Shown here piece after piece: positions 44,273-53,436 of a DNA stretch of 64,000 bases; within the stretch, counting starts at the first letter, position 1, and each line of letters opens with the position of its first letter. The position numbers were made by a program, and so were the translations under genes. The stretch lies in contig JAQYWC010000003.1 of assembly GCA_030145245.1 (NCBI GenBank), forward strand, positions 62,001 to 126,000, in the 5' to 3' direction. The notes below the pieces were generated by a model that was not told where the DNA came from, searched no databases, and was given only the letters and a program-made list of their open reading frames with translations. Source of the stretch: Desulfobacterium sp. GTDB taxonomy: Bacteria > Desulfobacterota > Desulfobacteria > Desulfobacterales > Desulfobacteraceae.

Positions 44273-45205
44273 CTATTTCAGATAGGAGATTAGTATATAT
44301 AGGAAGAAAAGAAGAATGAAGCCAATCCCGGATTTTTTGCCGATTTTTCCCTTTCCAAGGGCGATGGCTGCCAGCAACACGGCAATGAACACCATGAAGG
44401 GAAATTCAAAGGTCATGAGGCTCTTTTCCACCGGCATGGGATTCAGCAGCCCAACGGCTCCCATCACAAGGCAGATGTTAAACAGGTTGCTGCCGACGAT
44501 GTTACCAACGGAAAGATCGCTCTCACCCTTTGATGATGCAACAGCGGAAGTGGCAAGTTCCGGGAGAGAGGTTCCCAGGGCCACCACTGAGATGCCGATG
44601 AACGCTTCGGAAAGCCCTATGCTCCTTGCCATGACAATGGCCGATCGCACCACCATGTCAGCTCCCTTGGCAAGTCCGATAAGACCTGCCACCATCATGA
44701 CGGAGTTGATGGCTATGGCTCTGAAGGAGCGCTCCCGTGGCGCTTTCTGACTGTTTTTGTCCTTTGCGTTCCTGATCCCGAAGAGGAGAAAGATCACCAG
44801 TATGGCGATGAGCAGGGCCCCGTCTTCATAGCCGATATGGCCGTCCATGCAGAGCACCCAGAAGATAACGCTGGCAGCAAGCATATAGGGCAGCTCGAAC
44901 CGGGTGATCTGCCGGTTGATGGTCACCGGCTGGATCACGGCGCTGATGCCGAGCACCAGGGCAATGTTGATCACGTTGCTTCCAAGGATATTACCCACGG
45001 AAATCCCCCCGGCTCCCTTGACAGAAGCCACAAGACTCACCAGGAGTTCCGGGGCTGATGTGGCAAAGGCGACCACGGTAAGCCCCACGATCACGGGCTT
45101 TATGGAGAGGAGTATGGCTGTTGAGGCCGCTCCCCTGACAAGAAATTCAGAACCGAGATAGAGAAGAACCAGTCCGATAAAGAGTATACCTACTTCTATA
45201 ACCAC
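44273..45205 (-). CDS. Calcium/sodium antiporter (YrbG/CaxA-type)
   Basis: Integral membrane exchanger of 310 residues with two inverted repeats. The alpha-repeat motifs are clear: VVAFATSAPELLVSL with GNILGSNVINIALVL in the first half, and VVALGTSLPELATSA with GNIVGSNLFNICLVMG in the second. The GTG at 45205 is preferred because AAGGA lies 6 bases upstream; the frame opens 18 bases earlier. Divergent from fabH across a gap with an 8-bp palindrome. Ion specificity (Ca2+ with Na+ or H+) cannot be set from sequence. Confidence 0.9.
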   Translation of the reverse strand: MVIEVGILFIGLVLLYLGSEFLVRGAASTAILLSIKPVIVGLTVVAFATSAPELLVSLVASVKGAGGISVGNILGSNVINIALVLGISAVIQPVTINRQITRFELPYMLAASVIFWVLCMDGHIGYEDGALLIAILVIFLLFGIRNAKDKNSQKAPRERSFRAIAINSVMMVAGLIGLAKGADMVVRSAIVMARSIGLSEAFIGISVVALGTSLPELATSAVASSKGESDLSVGNIVGSNLFNICLVMGAVGLLNPMPVEKSLMTFEFPFMVFIAVLLAAIALGKGKIGKKSGIGFILLFFLYILISYLK

Positions 45206-45278
45206 TATATTTCCTTTACACACCCTGTTATTGTTGTTCGGCTATTGCCTAATACAACATTTTATTTTATGATATTTC

Positions 45279-45302
45279 TTTATAGTATTCGGACACTATA
45301 AA
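45279..45302. promoter_or_regulatory. Palindrome in the exchanger/fabH divergent gap
   Basis: TTTATAGT (45279-45286) and ACTATAAA (45295-45302) around 8 bases. AT-rich and symmetric, 46 bases before fabH, a possible regulator site. Confidence 0.35.
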
Positions 45303-45347
45303 CATTGATTCATTAATATCAAATACTATTTTGAAAAGGAAGCATAT

Positions 45348-46361
45348 ATGAAGAGAACTGTGATCAGGGGAACTGGCCGAGCGCTCCCATCCCGACTTGT
45401 TACCAATGATGATCTGACTAAAATAATGGACACCTCGGACGAGTGGATCCGCCAGAGAACCGGTATCGAACAGCGCTACTGGATTCCTGAAGGTGAGGAG
45501 ATAGGCGCCTCGGATCTCGGCTTTGAAGCGGCTCAAAAAGCCCTTGACCTGGCCGGATGGACAGCAGAAGACCTGGATTTTATCATCTTTGCAACCTTGA
45601 GTCCCGATATCATGTTCCCGGGGTCGGGCTGCCTTCTTGCGGCCAAGCTTGGTCTTAACTCCACCCCGGCCCTTGACATCCGCCAGCAGTGCACGGGATT
45701 TCTTTACGGGCTTGCCACGGCAGACGCCTACATCAAGAGCGGACTTGCCAACAAAATTTTGGTTGTGGGCGCAGAGGTCCACAGCACAGGGCTTGACAAG
45801 AGCACCCGGGGCCGGGATGTGACCGTGATCTTTGGTGACGGTGCAGGAGCCGTCTGTGTGGAAGGCATCGAGACCGACAAAAACGTGGGTGTCATTGCAT
45901 CCGCCCTCCATGCGGACGGAAGAGGGGCTGACTCCCTCATGGTGGAGTTGCCCGCATCCCGGCTTCCGGACAGGATGCCCCTGGACATTCCCTTTGACGA
46001 CCCCCGTTACTTTCCCAGCATGGACGGCAAAAAGGTGTTTAAACAGGCCGTTCGAAAACTTCCGGAGGTAACCAAGGAAGTGCTGACAAAGGCCAATACA
46101 CCCCTTGATGATGTTGACATGTTTTTCCCCCACCAGGCAAATCTCAGGATCAACCAGGCCTATGGGCAGTTCATGAAGATCGATGAGTCCAAGATCTTCA
46201 ACAACATCCAGCGGTATGGTAATACAACGGCGGCAAGCATCCCCATCGCCCTTGATGAAGCCATGGAGCAGAAACTTGTGGGCAAGCCGAACGATACGGT
46301 TCTCTTCCTTGGACTGGGCGCCGGACTCACCTGGGGAGGCCTCCTCTACAGGTTCGTTTAA
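45348..46361 (+). CDS. fabH: 3-oxoacyl-ACP synthase III
   Basis: Initiates fatty acid synthesis by condensing acyl-CoA with malonyl-ACP. It has 337 residues. The catalytic triad is complete: Cys115 (RQQCTGF), His262 (FPHQANLRI) and Asn292 (YGNTTAASIP). AAAAGGAAG precedes the ATG. No other fab genes adjoin and a strong terminator follows, so it is a stand-alone KAS III. It is distinct from the StlD/DarB-like enzyme at 59996. Confidence 0.9.
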   Translation: MKRTVIRGTGRALPSRLVTNDDLTKIMDTSDEWIRQRTGIEQRYWIPEGEEIGASDLGFEAAQKALDLAGWTAEDLDFIIFATLSPDIMFPGSGCLLAAKLGLNSTPALDIRQQCTGFLYGLATADAYIKSGLANKILVVGAEVHSTGLDKSTRGRDVTVIFGDGAGAVCVEGIETDKNVGVIASALHADGRGADSLMVELPASRLPDRMPLDIPFDDPRYFPSMDGKKVFKQAVRKLPEVTKEVLTKANTPLDDVDMFFPHQANLRINQAYGQFMKIDESKIFNNIQRYGNTTAASIPIALDEAMEQKLVGKPNDTVLFLGLGAGLTWGGLLYRFV

Positions 46362-46383
46362 GTCCCTGCACACGCTTTACAAT

Positions 46384-46426
46384 AACCGGGTGTTACAGGG
46401 TGGAAACCCTGGCACCCGGTTTTTTC
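46384..46426 (+). terminator. Terminator after fabH
   Basis: AACCGGGTG pairs with CACCCGGTT around an inner CAGGGT/ACCCTG stem and runs into TTTTTTC. Confidence 0.85.
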
Positions 46427-46497
46427 TTCCTTTCCTGAACACAATTTCTTGACAATCTTCTTGACAACAGCAGGGATAGACCATTATTTAACCGGGT

Positions 46498-47706
46498 ATG
46501 ATCACAAAAACAGTAATAGAACGATTGATTGACAAAGGCGTTGAGATTCCGAATCCCTCATCGGTTGTCATCGGGGAGGATGTTGATCCGGGCAGGATCT
46601 CCGGGCAGGGGGTGACGCTCCATCCCGGAACGAGAATTCTCGGGGAAAAGACCCTGATAATGGCCGGCGCCACCATTGGATTTGAGGCCCCGGTAACCCT
46701 TTCCAACACCATGGTGGGCCCAGAAACCAGCCTCAAGGGCGGTTTTTTCCAGGATGCCGTGTTTGCGGGTCACAACTCTTTTGGCTCCGGCGCCCATGTC
46801 AGGGGCGGAACCATTCTTGAAGAGGAGGCCTCGGCTGCCCATACGGTGGGCCTGAAACAGACCATCCTGTTTCCCTTTGTGACCCTGGGAAGCCTGATCA
46901 ATTTCTGTGACATCCTCATGGCCGGCGGCACCAGCCGAAAGGATCACAGCGAAGTCGGAAGCTCCTTTATCCACTTCAACTACACCCCGAACCAGGACAA
47001 GGCCACACCTTCCATGCTTGGCAACGTCCACCAGGGCGTGATGCTTGACCAGCGGCCCGTTTTCCTGGGAGGGCAGGGCGGTCTTGTGGGGCCCTGCAGA
47101 CTTGCATTCGGAACGGTAACGGCAGCAGGAACCATCTGCCGCAGGGATGAGCTCAGACCCGACCGGATCGTGTTCGGAGGGGCGTTAAAAGGGGGCTCCA
47201 TCCCCAGGAAGGAAGGAGCCTACACCAATGCCAAAAAGATATACCACGCCAACTGCGCTTATATTGCAGGGCTCATCAGCCTGATGAACTGGTACAGGCA
47301 CGTGAGATCACGGTTTGTCTCTGAGCCCCTTTCAGATAAGCTGCACAAGGGAATGACGGACACCCTTCAGGTCTGCATAGATGAACGGATCAAACGACTC
47401 GGGGCTTTTTGCATAAAACTCGAGGACTCAAGAGAGCTCCTCATCTCCCGGGCAAAAGGTGAAATGACCGAACCGATCCGCATCCACGATGCCATCATCA
47501 AACAATGGCCTGATGCAAAAGCCATTCTCACCAGCGAGACCGGTCATGACAATTCACACGGGATCCCAAAACCGTTTCTGGACGCCGTCAATTCAGGTAC
47601 CAACTATATCGAGACCATCAAAGGCCTTGATCCTGCCGCAGCTATCCTTGGAAGCGACTGGCTCAATACAATCGAACAGACAATCATGGAAAAAATCAAA
47701 CTCTAA
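46498..47706 (+). CDS. GlmU-like left-handed beta-helix protein
   Basis: A 402-residue protein whose first 250 residues are hexapeptide-type repeats (ISGQGVTLHPGTRILGEKT, TIGFEAPVTLSNTMVGPET and on), as in the C-terminal half of GlmU, including a HNSFGSGAHV-like loop. There is no N-terminal uridylyltransferase domain. Residues about 255-400 are helical and unassigned. It lies 24 bases before glmM, so a role in UDP-GlcNAc formation is likely. Whether it is an acetyltransferase or a uridylyltransferase partner is not evident. Confidence 0.7.
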   Translation: MITKTVIERLIDKGVEIPNPSSVVIGEDVDPGRISGQGVTLHPGTRILGEKTLIMAGATIGFEAPVTLSNTMVGPETSLKGGFFQDAVFAGHNSFGSGAHVRGGTILEEEASAAHTVGLKQTILFPFVTLGSLINFCDILMAGGTSRKDHSEVGSSFIHFNYTPNQDKATPSMLGNVHQGVMLDQRPVFLGGQGGLVGPCRLAFGTVTAAGTICRRDELRPDRIVFGGALKGGSIPRKEGAYTNAKKIYHANCAYIAGLISLMNWYRHVRSRFVSEPLSDKLHKGMTDTLQVCIDERIKRLGAFCIKLEDSRELLISRAKGEMTEPIRIHDAIIKQWPDAKAILTSETGHDNSHGIPKPFLDAVNSGTNYIETIKGLDPAAAILGSDWLNTIEQTIMEKIKL

Positions 47707-47730
47707 CACCGAGATAAGACAGGTCCATAC

Positions 47731-49110
47731 ATGGGAAAACTATTTGGTACAGACGGAATACGGGGACTTGCTAACCGCTACCCCATGACGGCTTCGGTGG
47801 CCTTGAAAACAGGGCAGGCTGTTGCACGCTTTGTAAAAAAACAGGGCGCAGGCATTGTTATCATCGGCAAGGACACGCGGCTGTCGGGTGACATGCTCGA
47901 GTCGGCCCTTGCAGCAGGCATCACCTCCATGGGGATCGATGTACTGCTTGCCGGTGTCATTCCAACACCGGGGGTGGCTTTCCTTGCATCCACCGTTGAA
48001 GGTGCCGGTGCAGGCGTGGTGCTTTCCGCGTCCCACAACCCCTATCATGACAACGGAATAAAGATCTTCAAAGCAGGCGGCCACAAACTCACCGATCCGG
48101 AAGAAGAGGAGATTGAAGCATTCATCCTGGAAACGGGCAACCAGGAGCACCCCGTTGCAAACAGTGATCCTGTCATTCAAACAGGAACCATTGCAACCCT
48201 TGATGATGCATCGGAACGCTATGCAAAGTTCCTGCAGAACAGCTATGAACGAGACGCCCATGAAACAGCTCCTTCCCCAAAACGCTTCAACATGGTTATC
48301 GACTGCTCCAACGGCGCTTCGTATAAAGTTGCGCCCATGCTTTTTTCTAAACTTCCGTTTGATGTTGAATTCATTTTCAACACACCGGATGGAAAGAATA
48401 TCAATCACCAGTGCGGTTCCCAGCACACAGAAACCCTTTCCCAACGGGTGGTTGCTAAAGGTGCAGACCTGGGCCTTGCCTTTGACGGCGATGCCGACCG
48501 CTTGATTGCTGTGGATGAAAACGGCGTCAAAATAACCGGGGATAAAATCCTTGCCATCTGCGCAAACCATGCAAAAGACCAGGGCAGATTAAAAAATAAT
48601 CTCGTGGTCAGCACGGTCATGAGTAACATCGGCCTTTCAATGGCCCTTAAAACCCTTGGCATCGATCATTTAAAAGCAGGGGTTGGAGATCGGGAGGTGC
48701 TCAAGGAGATGTGGGAAACCGGCGCCGTCATGGGAGGCGAGGATTCCGGACACATGATATTTTCCGAGTTCCACACCACAGGAGATGGAATTCTCTCGGG
48801 CCTGCGCCTTATCCGGGTGATGGCAGACACGGGAAAGTCCCTCTCGGAACTCGCATCGGTCATGACAGTCTACCCCCAGGTTCTCATGAACGTGGAAGTC
48901 GATGCTTCCAGGCCCGATTTCATGAAGATCAAAACCATAGCAGATGAAATTGAGAGTGTGGAACAGGAACTTAAGGACACAGGCCGTGTCCTTGTCAGGT
49001 ATTCCGGAACCCAGCCCCTGCTCCGGGTCATGGTCGAAGGCCCCGATCCCCAAATAACCGAAGCCCACTGCCTCAGGATCTGTGACGCCATAAAAACCGC
49101 AGCGATCTAA
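47731..49110 (+). CDS. glmM: Phosphoglucosamine mutase
   Basis: Converts glucosamine-6-phosphate to glucosamine-1-phosphate for peptidoglycan and LPS. It has 459 residues. KLFGTDGIRG at the N-terminus, the catalytic phosphoserine at Ser101 (SASHNPYHDNG), the metal loop FDGDADR (about 252-258), GEDSGH and the C-terminal RYSGTQPLLRVM phosphate-binding loop are all present. It is the second gene of the pair with the GlmU-like protein. Confidence 0.95.
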   Translation: MGKLFGTDGIRGLANRYPMTASVALKTGQAVARFVKKQGAGIVIIGKDTRLSGDMLESALAAGITSMGIDVLLAGVIPTPGVAFLASTVEGAGAGVVLSASHNPYHDNGIKIFKAGGHKLTDPEEEEIEAFILETGNQEHPVANSDPVIQTGTIATLDDASERYAKFLQNSYERDAHETAPSPKRFNMVIDCSNGASYKVAPMLFSKLPFDVEFIFNTPDGKNINHQCGSQHTETLSQRVVAKGADLGLAFDGDADRLIAVDENGVKITGDKILAICANHAKDQGRLKNNLVVSTVMSNIGLSMALKTLGIDHLKAGVGDREVLKEMWETGAVMGGEDSGHMIFSEFHTTGDGILSGLRLIRVMADTGKSLSELASVMTVYPQVLMNVEVDASRPDFMKIKTIADEIESVEQELKDTGRVLVRYSGTQPLLRVMVEGPDPQITEAHCLRICDAIKTAAI

Positions 49111-49268
49111 CTGTTGTTCTTATCATCCGTGACTATATCTCCTGTGTTTTGAATAACCTGCACAGCACGATCATCGTACAAACGAATCATGCCGTAATCC
49201 TTGACATTTGTGACTTCAAGATTTGGAATACCATTTTTCCTGAGCCACGCCTTGATGAGTTGAATCAA
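49107..49268 (-). CDS. Possible small ORF or gene remnant
   Basis: A 53-codon minus-strand frame from TTG 49268 reads like real protein (IKAWLRKNGIPNLEV, then NVKDYGMIRLYDDRAVQV) and ends over the glmM stop codon. It lacks a clear ribosome site, and a terminator lies directly upstream of it, so it may be the surviving end of a lost gene. Function unknown. Confidence 0.25.
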   Translation of the reverse strand: MIQLIKAWLRKNGIPNLEVTNVKDYGMIRLYDDRAVQVIQNTGDIVTDDKNNS

Positions 49269-49280
49269 ACAGATTTTAAC

Positions 49281-49338
49281 ATAAAAGCCCGGTGAACACT
49301 CCCTGAATAAGGGCAGGGGAGGGTCACCGGGCTTTTAT
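49281..49338. terminator. Bidirectional terminator
   Basis: A perfect 15-bp stem, ATAAAAGCCCGGTGA (49281-49295) with its complement (49324-49338), enclosing an inner CCCT/AGGG stem. T-rich on both sides. It serves the plus-strand glmM unit and the minus-strand Bax-inhibitor gene. Confidence 0.75.
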
Positions 49339-49371
49339 TGTTACGACAGGGAACTATCTAATAAAACAATT

Positions 49372-50079
49372 TTAGTCCCTTGAAACCCCAAATATACGGA
49401 GCAGCATGATAAACAGGTTGATGAAGTCAAGATAAAGGGTGAGCGCTCCCATGATGGCTCCTTTTCTTACCATGGCGCCAGAGGCATCTGCCGGCTGGGT
49501 CATTGCCATGGTTTTGAGCTTCTGGGTATCATAGGCCGTAAGTCCCACAAACACTACAACTCCGACGTAGGAGATGAGCATTGTCATTACAGGGCTTCTC
49601 AAAAATATGTTTACAACGGTTGCAATGATGATCCCGATAAGCCCCATCATCATGAATCCGCCCATGGATGTGAGATCACGCTTTGTCACCATGCCGTAAA
49701 CGCTGCAGGCAGAGAAGGTGAGGGCGCATACAAAAAAGGTGGAGACGATGGACGCGCTCGTATAAGCGAGAAAAACAGCCGACAATGTGGCCCCGTTAAG
49801 CACCGAGTAAAGCACAAAAAGGGCTGTTGCCGTTGATGCCTGGATCTTTTGAACCCTGGCACTCAGATAAAACACAAGTCCGAGTTCGCCAAAGATCAAT
49901 CCAAAAAGGACCACCGGGTTTCCGAATATAATCTGGAGCAGCGCCTGGCTGTTTGCCACATAAAAGGCGGTAAACGCTGTCAGGCCAAGACCTATGGCCA
50001 TCCAGTTATAAACGCTTCTGATGAACGCGTTTACCCTGACAAGGGAACTGGCATTGCTGAATGATGATTGTGTTACCAT
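49372..50079 (-). CDS. Bax inhibitor-1/YccA family membrane protein
   Basis: A 235-residue protein with seven hydrophobic helices. N-terminal FIRSVYNWMAIGLGLTAFTA, central YSVLNGATLSAVFLAYTSAS and VGLTAYDTQKLK near the C-terminus are typical BI-1 motifs. The two aspartates of the pH-sensing pair appear near the C-terminus (AYDTQ and YLDFINLF). The family forms calcium leak channels; YccA also restrains FtsH. Monocistronic, with AGGAGG before the ATG. Confidence 0.92.
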   Translation of the reverse strand: MVTQSSFSNASSLVRVNAFIRSVYNWMAIGLGLTAFTAFYVANSQALLQIIFGNPVVLFGLIFGELGLVFYLSARVQKIQASTATALFVLYSVLNGATLSAVFLAYTSASIVSTFFVCALTFSACSVYGMVTKRDLTSMGGFMMMGLIGIIIATVVNIFLRSPVMTMLISYVGVVVFVGLTAYDTQKLKTMAMTQPADASGAMVRKGAIMGALTLYLDFINLFIMLLRIFGVSRD

Positions 50080-50281
50080 TTATTAAAACCTCCTGAGTTA
50101 ATGTTTTTTGATTCGATTGAACAAATATAACACAGCCAAACCACATTTCAAGATAATTACGTGGAAATCAGAAAACACCAACCTTGCTATATCTTTTTAG
50201 AAAATTATGGTATGATTTTCCCTTATACATCATTTTTATGGACTTTTTTTCATAAAAAATTGATTTGAGAAGGAGAAGAGC

Positions 50282-50746
50282 ATGAAATTAATCAATAAGG
50301 TATTGGGAATAGTTTTCTTGGTCCTGGGATTGGCAAATGCTGCAAGTGCTGCCATATTTGTTCTCAGCGAGTATGATTCCAGCAAAAACTGGAACCCTAA
50401 GAAATATGAGAGTTTGGGGTATGAAGAAGAGGGTCTCAATCTGACCGTCTCTGCCAAAGGACCATTGGCTGCTCCGGACAAAGAACGCGGCCTTCGCGTA
50501 ACTAAAGGCCTTCTCTTCACTTTTGATGAGCCTGTCAGCCAATATAGCATCGAATTCGATTCTAATGGTTCGTTCGACTATCAAGTCACCGAGACGACCA
50601 TTCTGGTGACCGCTAAGAAGGGCAACCACTATATTAAGAGCATCACGGCAACGGCCATGCCGTCGGTGCCGGTACCATCAACCGTGTTTTTGTTGGGGGC
50701 GGGTCTGGTTGGTCTTGTAGGGTTCAGAAAACAGGCAACCGCATAA
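50282..50746 (+). CDS. Small secreted protein with exosortase-type (VPxP-CTERM) tail
   Basis: A 154-residue protein. The signal peptide is residues 1-23 (LGLANAASAA). The body is a beta-rich domain with no known enzyme motif. The C-terminus has VPVPSTVFLLGAGLVGLVG followed by FRKQ: the Pro-containing motif, a hydrophobic helix and a basic tail that define PEP-CTERM-type sorting signals recognised by exosortase. It is probably moved to the cell surface or matrix. GAGAAGGAGAAG before the ATG is a strong ribosome site. It is monocistronic, and the exosortase gene is not in this window. Confidence 0.82.
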   Translation: MKLINKVLGIVFLVLGLANAASAAIFVLSEYDSSKNWNPKKYESLGYEEEGLNLTVSAKGPLAAPDKERGLRVTKGLLFTFDEPVSQYSIEFDSNGSFDYQVTETTILVTAKKGNHYIKSITATAMPSVPVPSTVFLLGAGLVGLVGFRKQATA

Positions 50747-50750
50747 TCCA

Positions 50751-50790
50751 AACAAGCCTTTCTTGTTCCAGGAGAAGGGCTTGTTTTTTT
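50751..50790 (+). terminator. Terminator after the sorted protein gene
   Basis: AACAAGCCTTTCT pairs with AGAAGGGCTTGTT (one mismatch), followed by TTTTTT. Confidence 0.85.
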
Positions 50791-50933
50791 GGTTTCTCTA
50801 AAAGTTTACATAATATCTATTATCACACAACCAGACAAAAAGATTTGATTTCTTTGGCCGGACCCCATTAATCATTTGTTATTCTGCCTTGTCTGTTCTA
50901 TAAATAACACTCTGTTGATGGATTAAGGAAAAC

Positions 50934-52301
50934 GTGGAGACAATGGCTCAAGCAAAGGATTTCAGACACATATTTACCGTTTCGACCCTTACAAGGGAAA
51001 TCAAGACCCTGATTGAAGAACGATTCCCCCTTGTGTGGATCTCAGGCGAGATTTCAAATCTTTCCCTGCCGGCTTCGGGCCACGCCTATTTTTCCCTTAA
51101 GGACGCCAACGCAGTGATCTCCGGTGTCATGTTCAGGAACCAGAGGCGCAGGCTCAGGTTTGCTCCGGAAAACGGCATGAAGATCACGGGCATGGGCCGG
51201 CTCAGCCTTTACGAGCCCAGGGGCTCCTACCAGCTCATCTTTGAGCACATGGAACCTGAAGGCGCCGGCGCCCTCCAGGCCGCCTTTGAGCAGCTCAAGA
51301 AAAAGCTTGCCCAGCAAGGCCTGTTTGATGAGGCCCAAAAGAAAGCGATTCCATTTCTTCCGGGAAGAATCAGCATTGTAACCTCTCCCACAGGCGCTGT
51401 TATCAGGGATATCATCACGGTTTCAAGGAGACGCTTTCCAAACATTCCCCTTGAGATCCTTCCGGTTAAGGTCCAGGGACACGGTGCTGATTTTGAGATT
51501 GCAAGGGCCATTGAACTGATCAATGACCAGGCCAGATCGGATCTTATCATTGTTGCCAGGGGCGGCGGTTCCCTTGAGGACCTTTCTGCCTTTAATTCCG
51601 AAACCGTGGCCCAGGCCATTTTCAACTCTGAAATTCCTGTGATCTCTGCCGTGGGCCACGAGACAGACTACACCATTGCAGATTTCGTTGCCGATTTAAG
51701 GGCTCCGACCCCATCGGCCGCAGCCGAACTGGCCCTGCCGGAAAAACGGGCCCTGGAGCAACGGCTCAACCAACTGGAGTCGACCCTTATCAATGGGTTG
51801 TATGGCAATGTTGCCTCCCTGAGGGAGCGCATAAACGACCTCACATCAAGGCTCCGGGATCCCAAACGGGTGGTGGACGACATGCGGTTGAGGCTTGCTG
51901 ACCTTGAATCCCGGATGAACCGCCAGATGGAAAAAAAGTTGACCGCCTGCAACGAGCGCCTTGACTGGTTCACCCATGCACTTTACGCCAACAGCCCTGA
52001 AAACAGGGTTTCAAAAGGCAGAAACGATCTCAACACCCTGGTCAGCCGTCTTACGGGTTCAATGACCTCTATCCTGACGGAATGCCGGGGCCGGACCAAC
52101 GGGGCCACCCTAAGGCTTGAAGCCCTAAGCCCCATGTCCGTGCTTGACCGGGGCTACAGTATTGCAAGAACGTATCCTGGAAAAACGATCCTCCTGGATT
52201 CAACAATGACCGATAAAAACGAGACAATCGAAGTGATCCTTGCACGGGGAAGGCTTCGCTGTCAGGTGAAAGAGACATATGGCAAAGAAGAAGACATTTG
52301 A
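50934..52301 (+). CDS. xseA: Exodeoxyribonuclease VII large subunit
   Basis: A 455-residue nuclease subunit: OB-fold (about 10-105, with WISGEISNL and GHAYFSLKD), catalytic core with SPTGAVIRDI, ARGGGSLEDL and GHETDYTIAD, then long coiled coils and a C-terminal block (LSPMSVLDRGYSI). It degrades single-stranded DNA together with XseB. GTG 50934 follows AAGGA; ATG 50943 is an alternative start. It overlaps xseB by 23 bases and leads a five-gene operon with ispA, dxs and tlyA. Confidence 0.94.
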   Translation: METMAQAKDFRHIFTVSTLTREIKTLIEERFPLVWISGEISNLSLPASGHAYFSLKDANAVISGVMFRNQRRRLRFAPENGMKITGMGRLSLYEPRGSYQLIFEHMEPEGAGALQAAFEQLKKKLAQQGLFDEAQKKAIPFLPGRISIVTSPTGAVIRDIITVSRRRFPNIPLEILPVKVQGHGADFEIARAIELINDQARSDLIIVARGGGSLEDLSAFNSETVAQAIFNSEIPVISAVGHETDYTIADFVADLRAPTPSAAAELALPEKRALEQRLNQLESTLINGLYGNVASLRERINDLTSRLRDPKRVVDDMRLRLADLESRMNRQMEKKLTACNERLDWFTHALYANSPENRVSKGRNDLNTLVSRLTGSMTSILTECRGRTNGATLRLEALSPMSVLDRGYSIARTYPGKTILLDSTMTDKNETIEVILARGRLRCQVKETYGKEEDI

Positions 52302-52506
52302 AGCGTCGATGACCCAGCTTGAAGAGATTGTAAAAGAGCTTGAATCGGGCAATCTCTCCCTGGAAGAGGCTGTGAAGCTTTTTGAACAGGGAATAAAATG
52401 TTCCGGTTTCTGCCTGAAAAAGTTGGATGAAACCGAGGAGAAAATCACCCTTCTTTTAAAAGATGGCAAGGGAAACGTGAAGGAAGAGCCGTTTGACAAT
52501 GAGTGA
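52279..52506 (+). CDS. xseB: Exodeoxyribonuclease VII small subunit
   Basis: A 75-residue helical protein with the XseB signature: FEASMTQLEEIVKELESGNL, then SLEEAVKLFEQGIK. It wraps the coiled coil of XseA. Its start is inside the end of xseA and its stop overlaps the ispA start. Confidence 0.93.
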   Translation: MAKKKTFEASMTQLEEIVKELESGNLSLEEAVKLFEQGIKCSGFCLKKLDETEEKITLLLKDGKGNVKEEPFDNE

Positions 52507-53416
52507 TTTTGATTTCAGAGCTTACTTAAAAGAACGGCAGGCGCTTGTCAACGAACAGCTTGAGACGATTCTCGGGTCCCTTGAAAACCAGCGGGAGCTT
52601 ACCCGGGCCATGGGCCATTCCCTCATGGCCGGTGGAAAAAGGCTGCGCCCAATTCTGTGCCTTGCCGCCTGCGAGGCCTGTGGCAAGACCCCGGCATATG
52701 CAATGCCCGCCGCCTGCGCCATGGAGATGGTTCACACCTACTCGTTGATCCATGACGACCTTCCTGCCATGGACGACGATGATCTGAGACGGGGCATTCC
52801 CACCTGCCATAAGGCGTTTTCCGAAGCCACGGCCATCCTGGCCGGAGACGGACTTCTCACCCACGCCTTCCAGGTGCTGACCCGGCCGGGCAAGCTGTTT
52901 AAGCGTCTGCCTGGACCGGCTGTGCTCCTTGAACTTGCGGCGATCCTTTCCGAGGCCGCCGGTGTCAACGGCATGATCGAAGGCCAGATGCTGGACATGC
53001 TCTCCCAGGATAAAGATGCAACCGCCCTTCCCTCTTCCCTTGAGCGCCTGGAGAAAATCCATACCCTCAAGACCGGAATGATGATCAGGGCGAGCGTTCT
53101 TTCAGGAGCGGTTTCCGCCGATGCCGACCCAGCCATGCAAGAACGGCTCGGTGTGTATGCCGATAAGCTGGGCCTTGCTTTCCAGGTGAAGGACGATATC
53201 CTGGATGTGGAAGGCGATCCGGCTGTCATGGGAAAGCCTGCCGGATCCGATGAGGCCAACCACAAGATGACCTACCCTGCCCTCATGGGCCTTGAATCAT
53301 CAAAGCGCTATGCCGAGGACCTGGTAAGTGAAGCGGTTGAAGCTTTGACCTATTTTGACGAAAAAGCGTTGCCCCTCAGGGCCATCGCAGAGTACATTCT
53401 ACAGCGGAGACGTTGA
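52499..53416 (+). CDS. ispA: Farnesyl/geranylgeranyl diphosphate synthase
   Basis: All-trans prenyltransferase of 305 residues that chains isopentenyl units. First Asp-rich motif in IHDDLPAMDDDDLRRG (about 82-97), second in VKDDILDVEGD (about 228-238), with GGKRLRP near residue 48. The ATG at 52499 overlaps the xseB stop. It is followed after 20 bases by dxs, which supplies its precursor pathway. Confidence 0.93.
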   Translation: MSDFDFRAYLKERQALVNEQLETILGSLENQRELTRAMGHSLMAGGKRLRPILCLAACEACGKTPAYAMPAACAMEMVHTYSLIHDDLPAMDDDDLRRGIPTCHKAFSEATAILAGDGLLTHAFQVLTRPGKLFKRLPGPAVLLELAAILSEAAGVNGMIEGQMLDMLSQDKDATALPSSLERLEKIHTLKTGMMIRASVLSGAVSADADPAMQERLGVYADKLGLAFQVKDDILDVEGDPAVMGKPAGSDEANHKMTYPALMGLESSKRYAEDLVSEAVEALTYFDEKALPLRAIAEYILQRRR

Positions 53417-53436
53417 TGATACAGGAGAGAGAGTAA

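Noticed and set aside
45267-46373. Minus-strand open frame of about 370 codons opposite fabH
   Set aside because: Shadow frame; FabH catalytic residues are all present on the plus strand.
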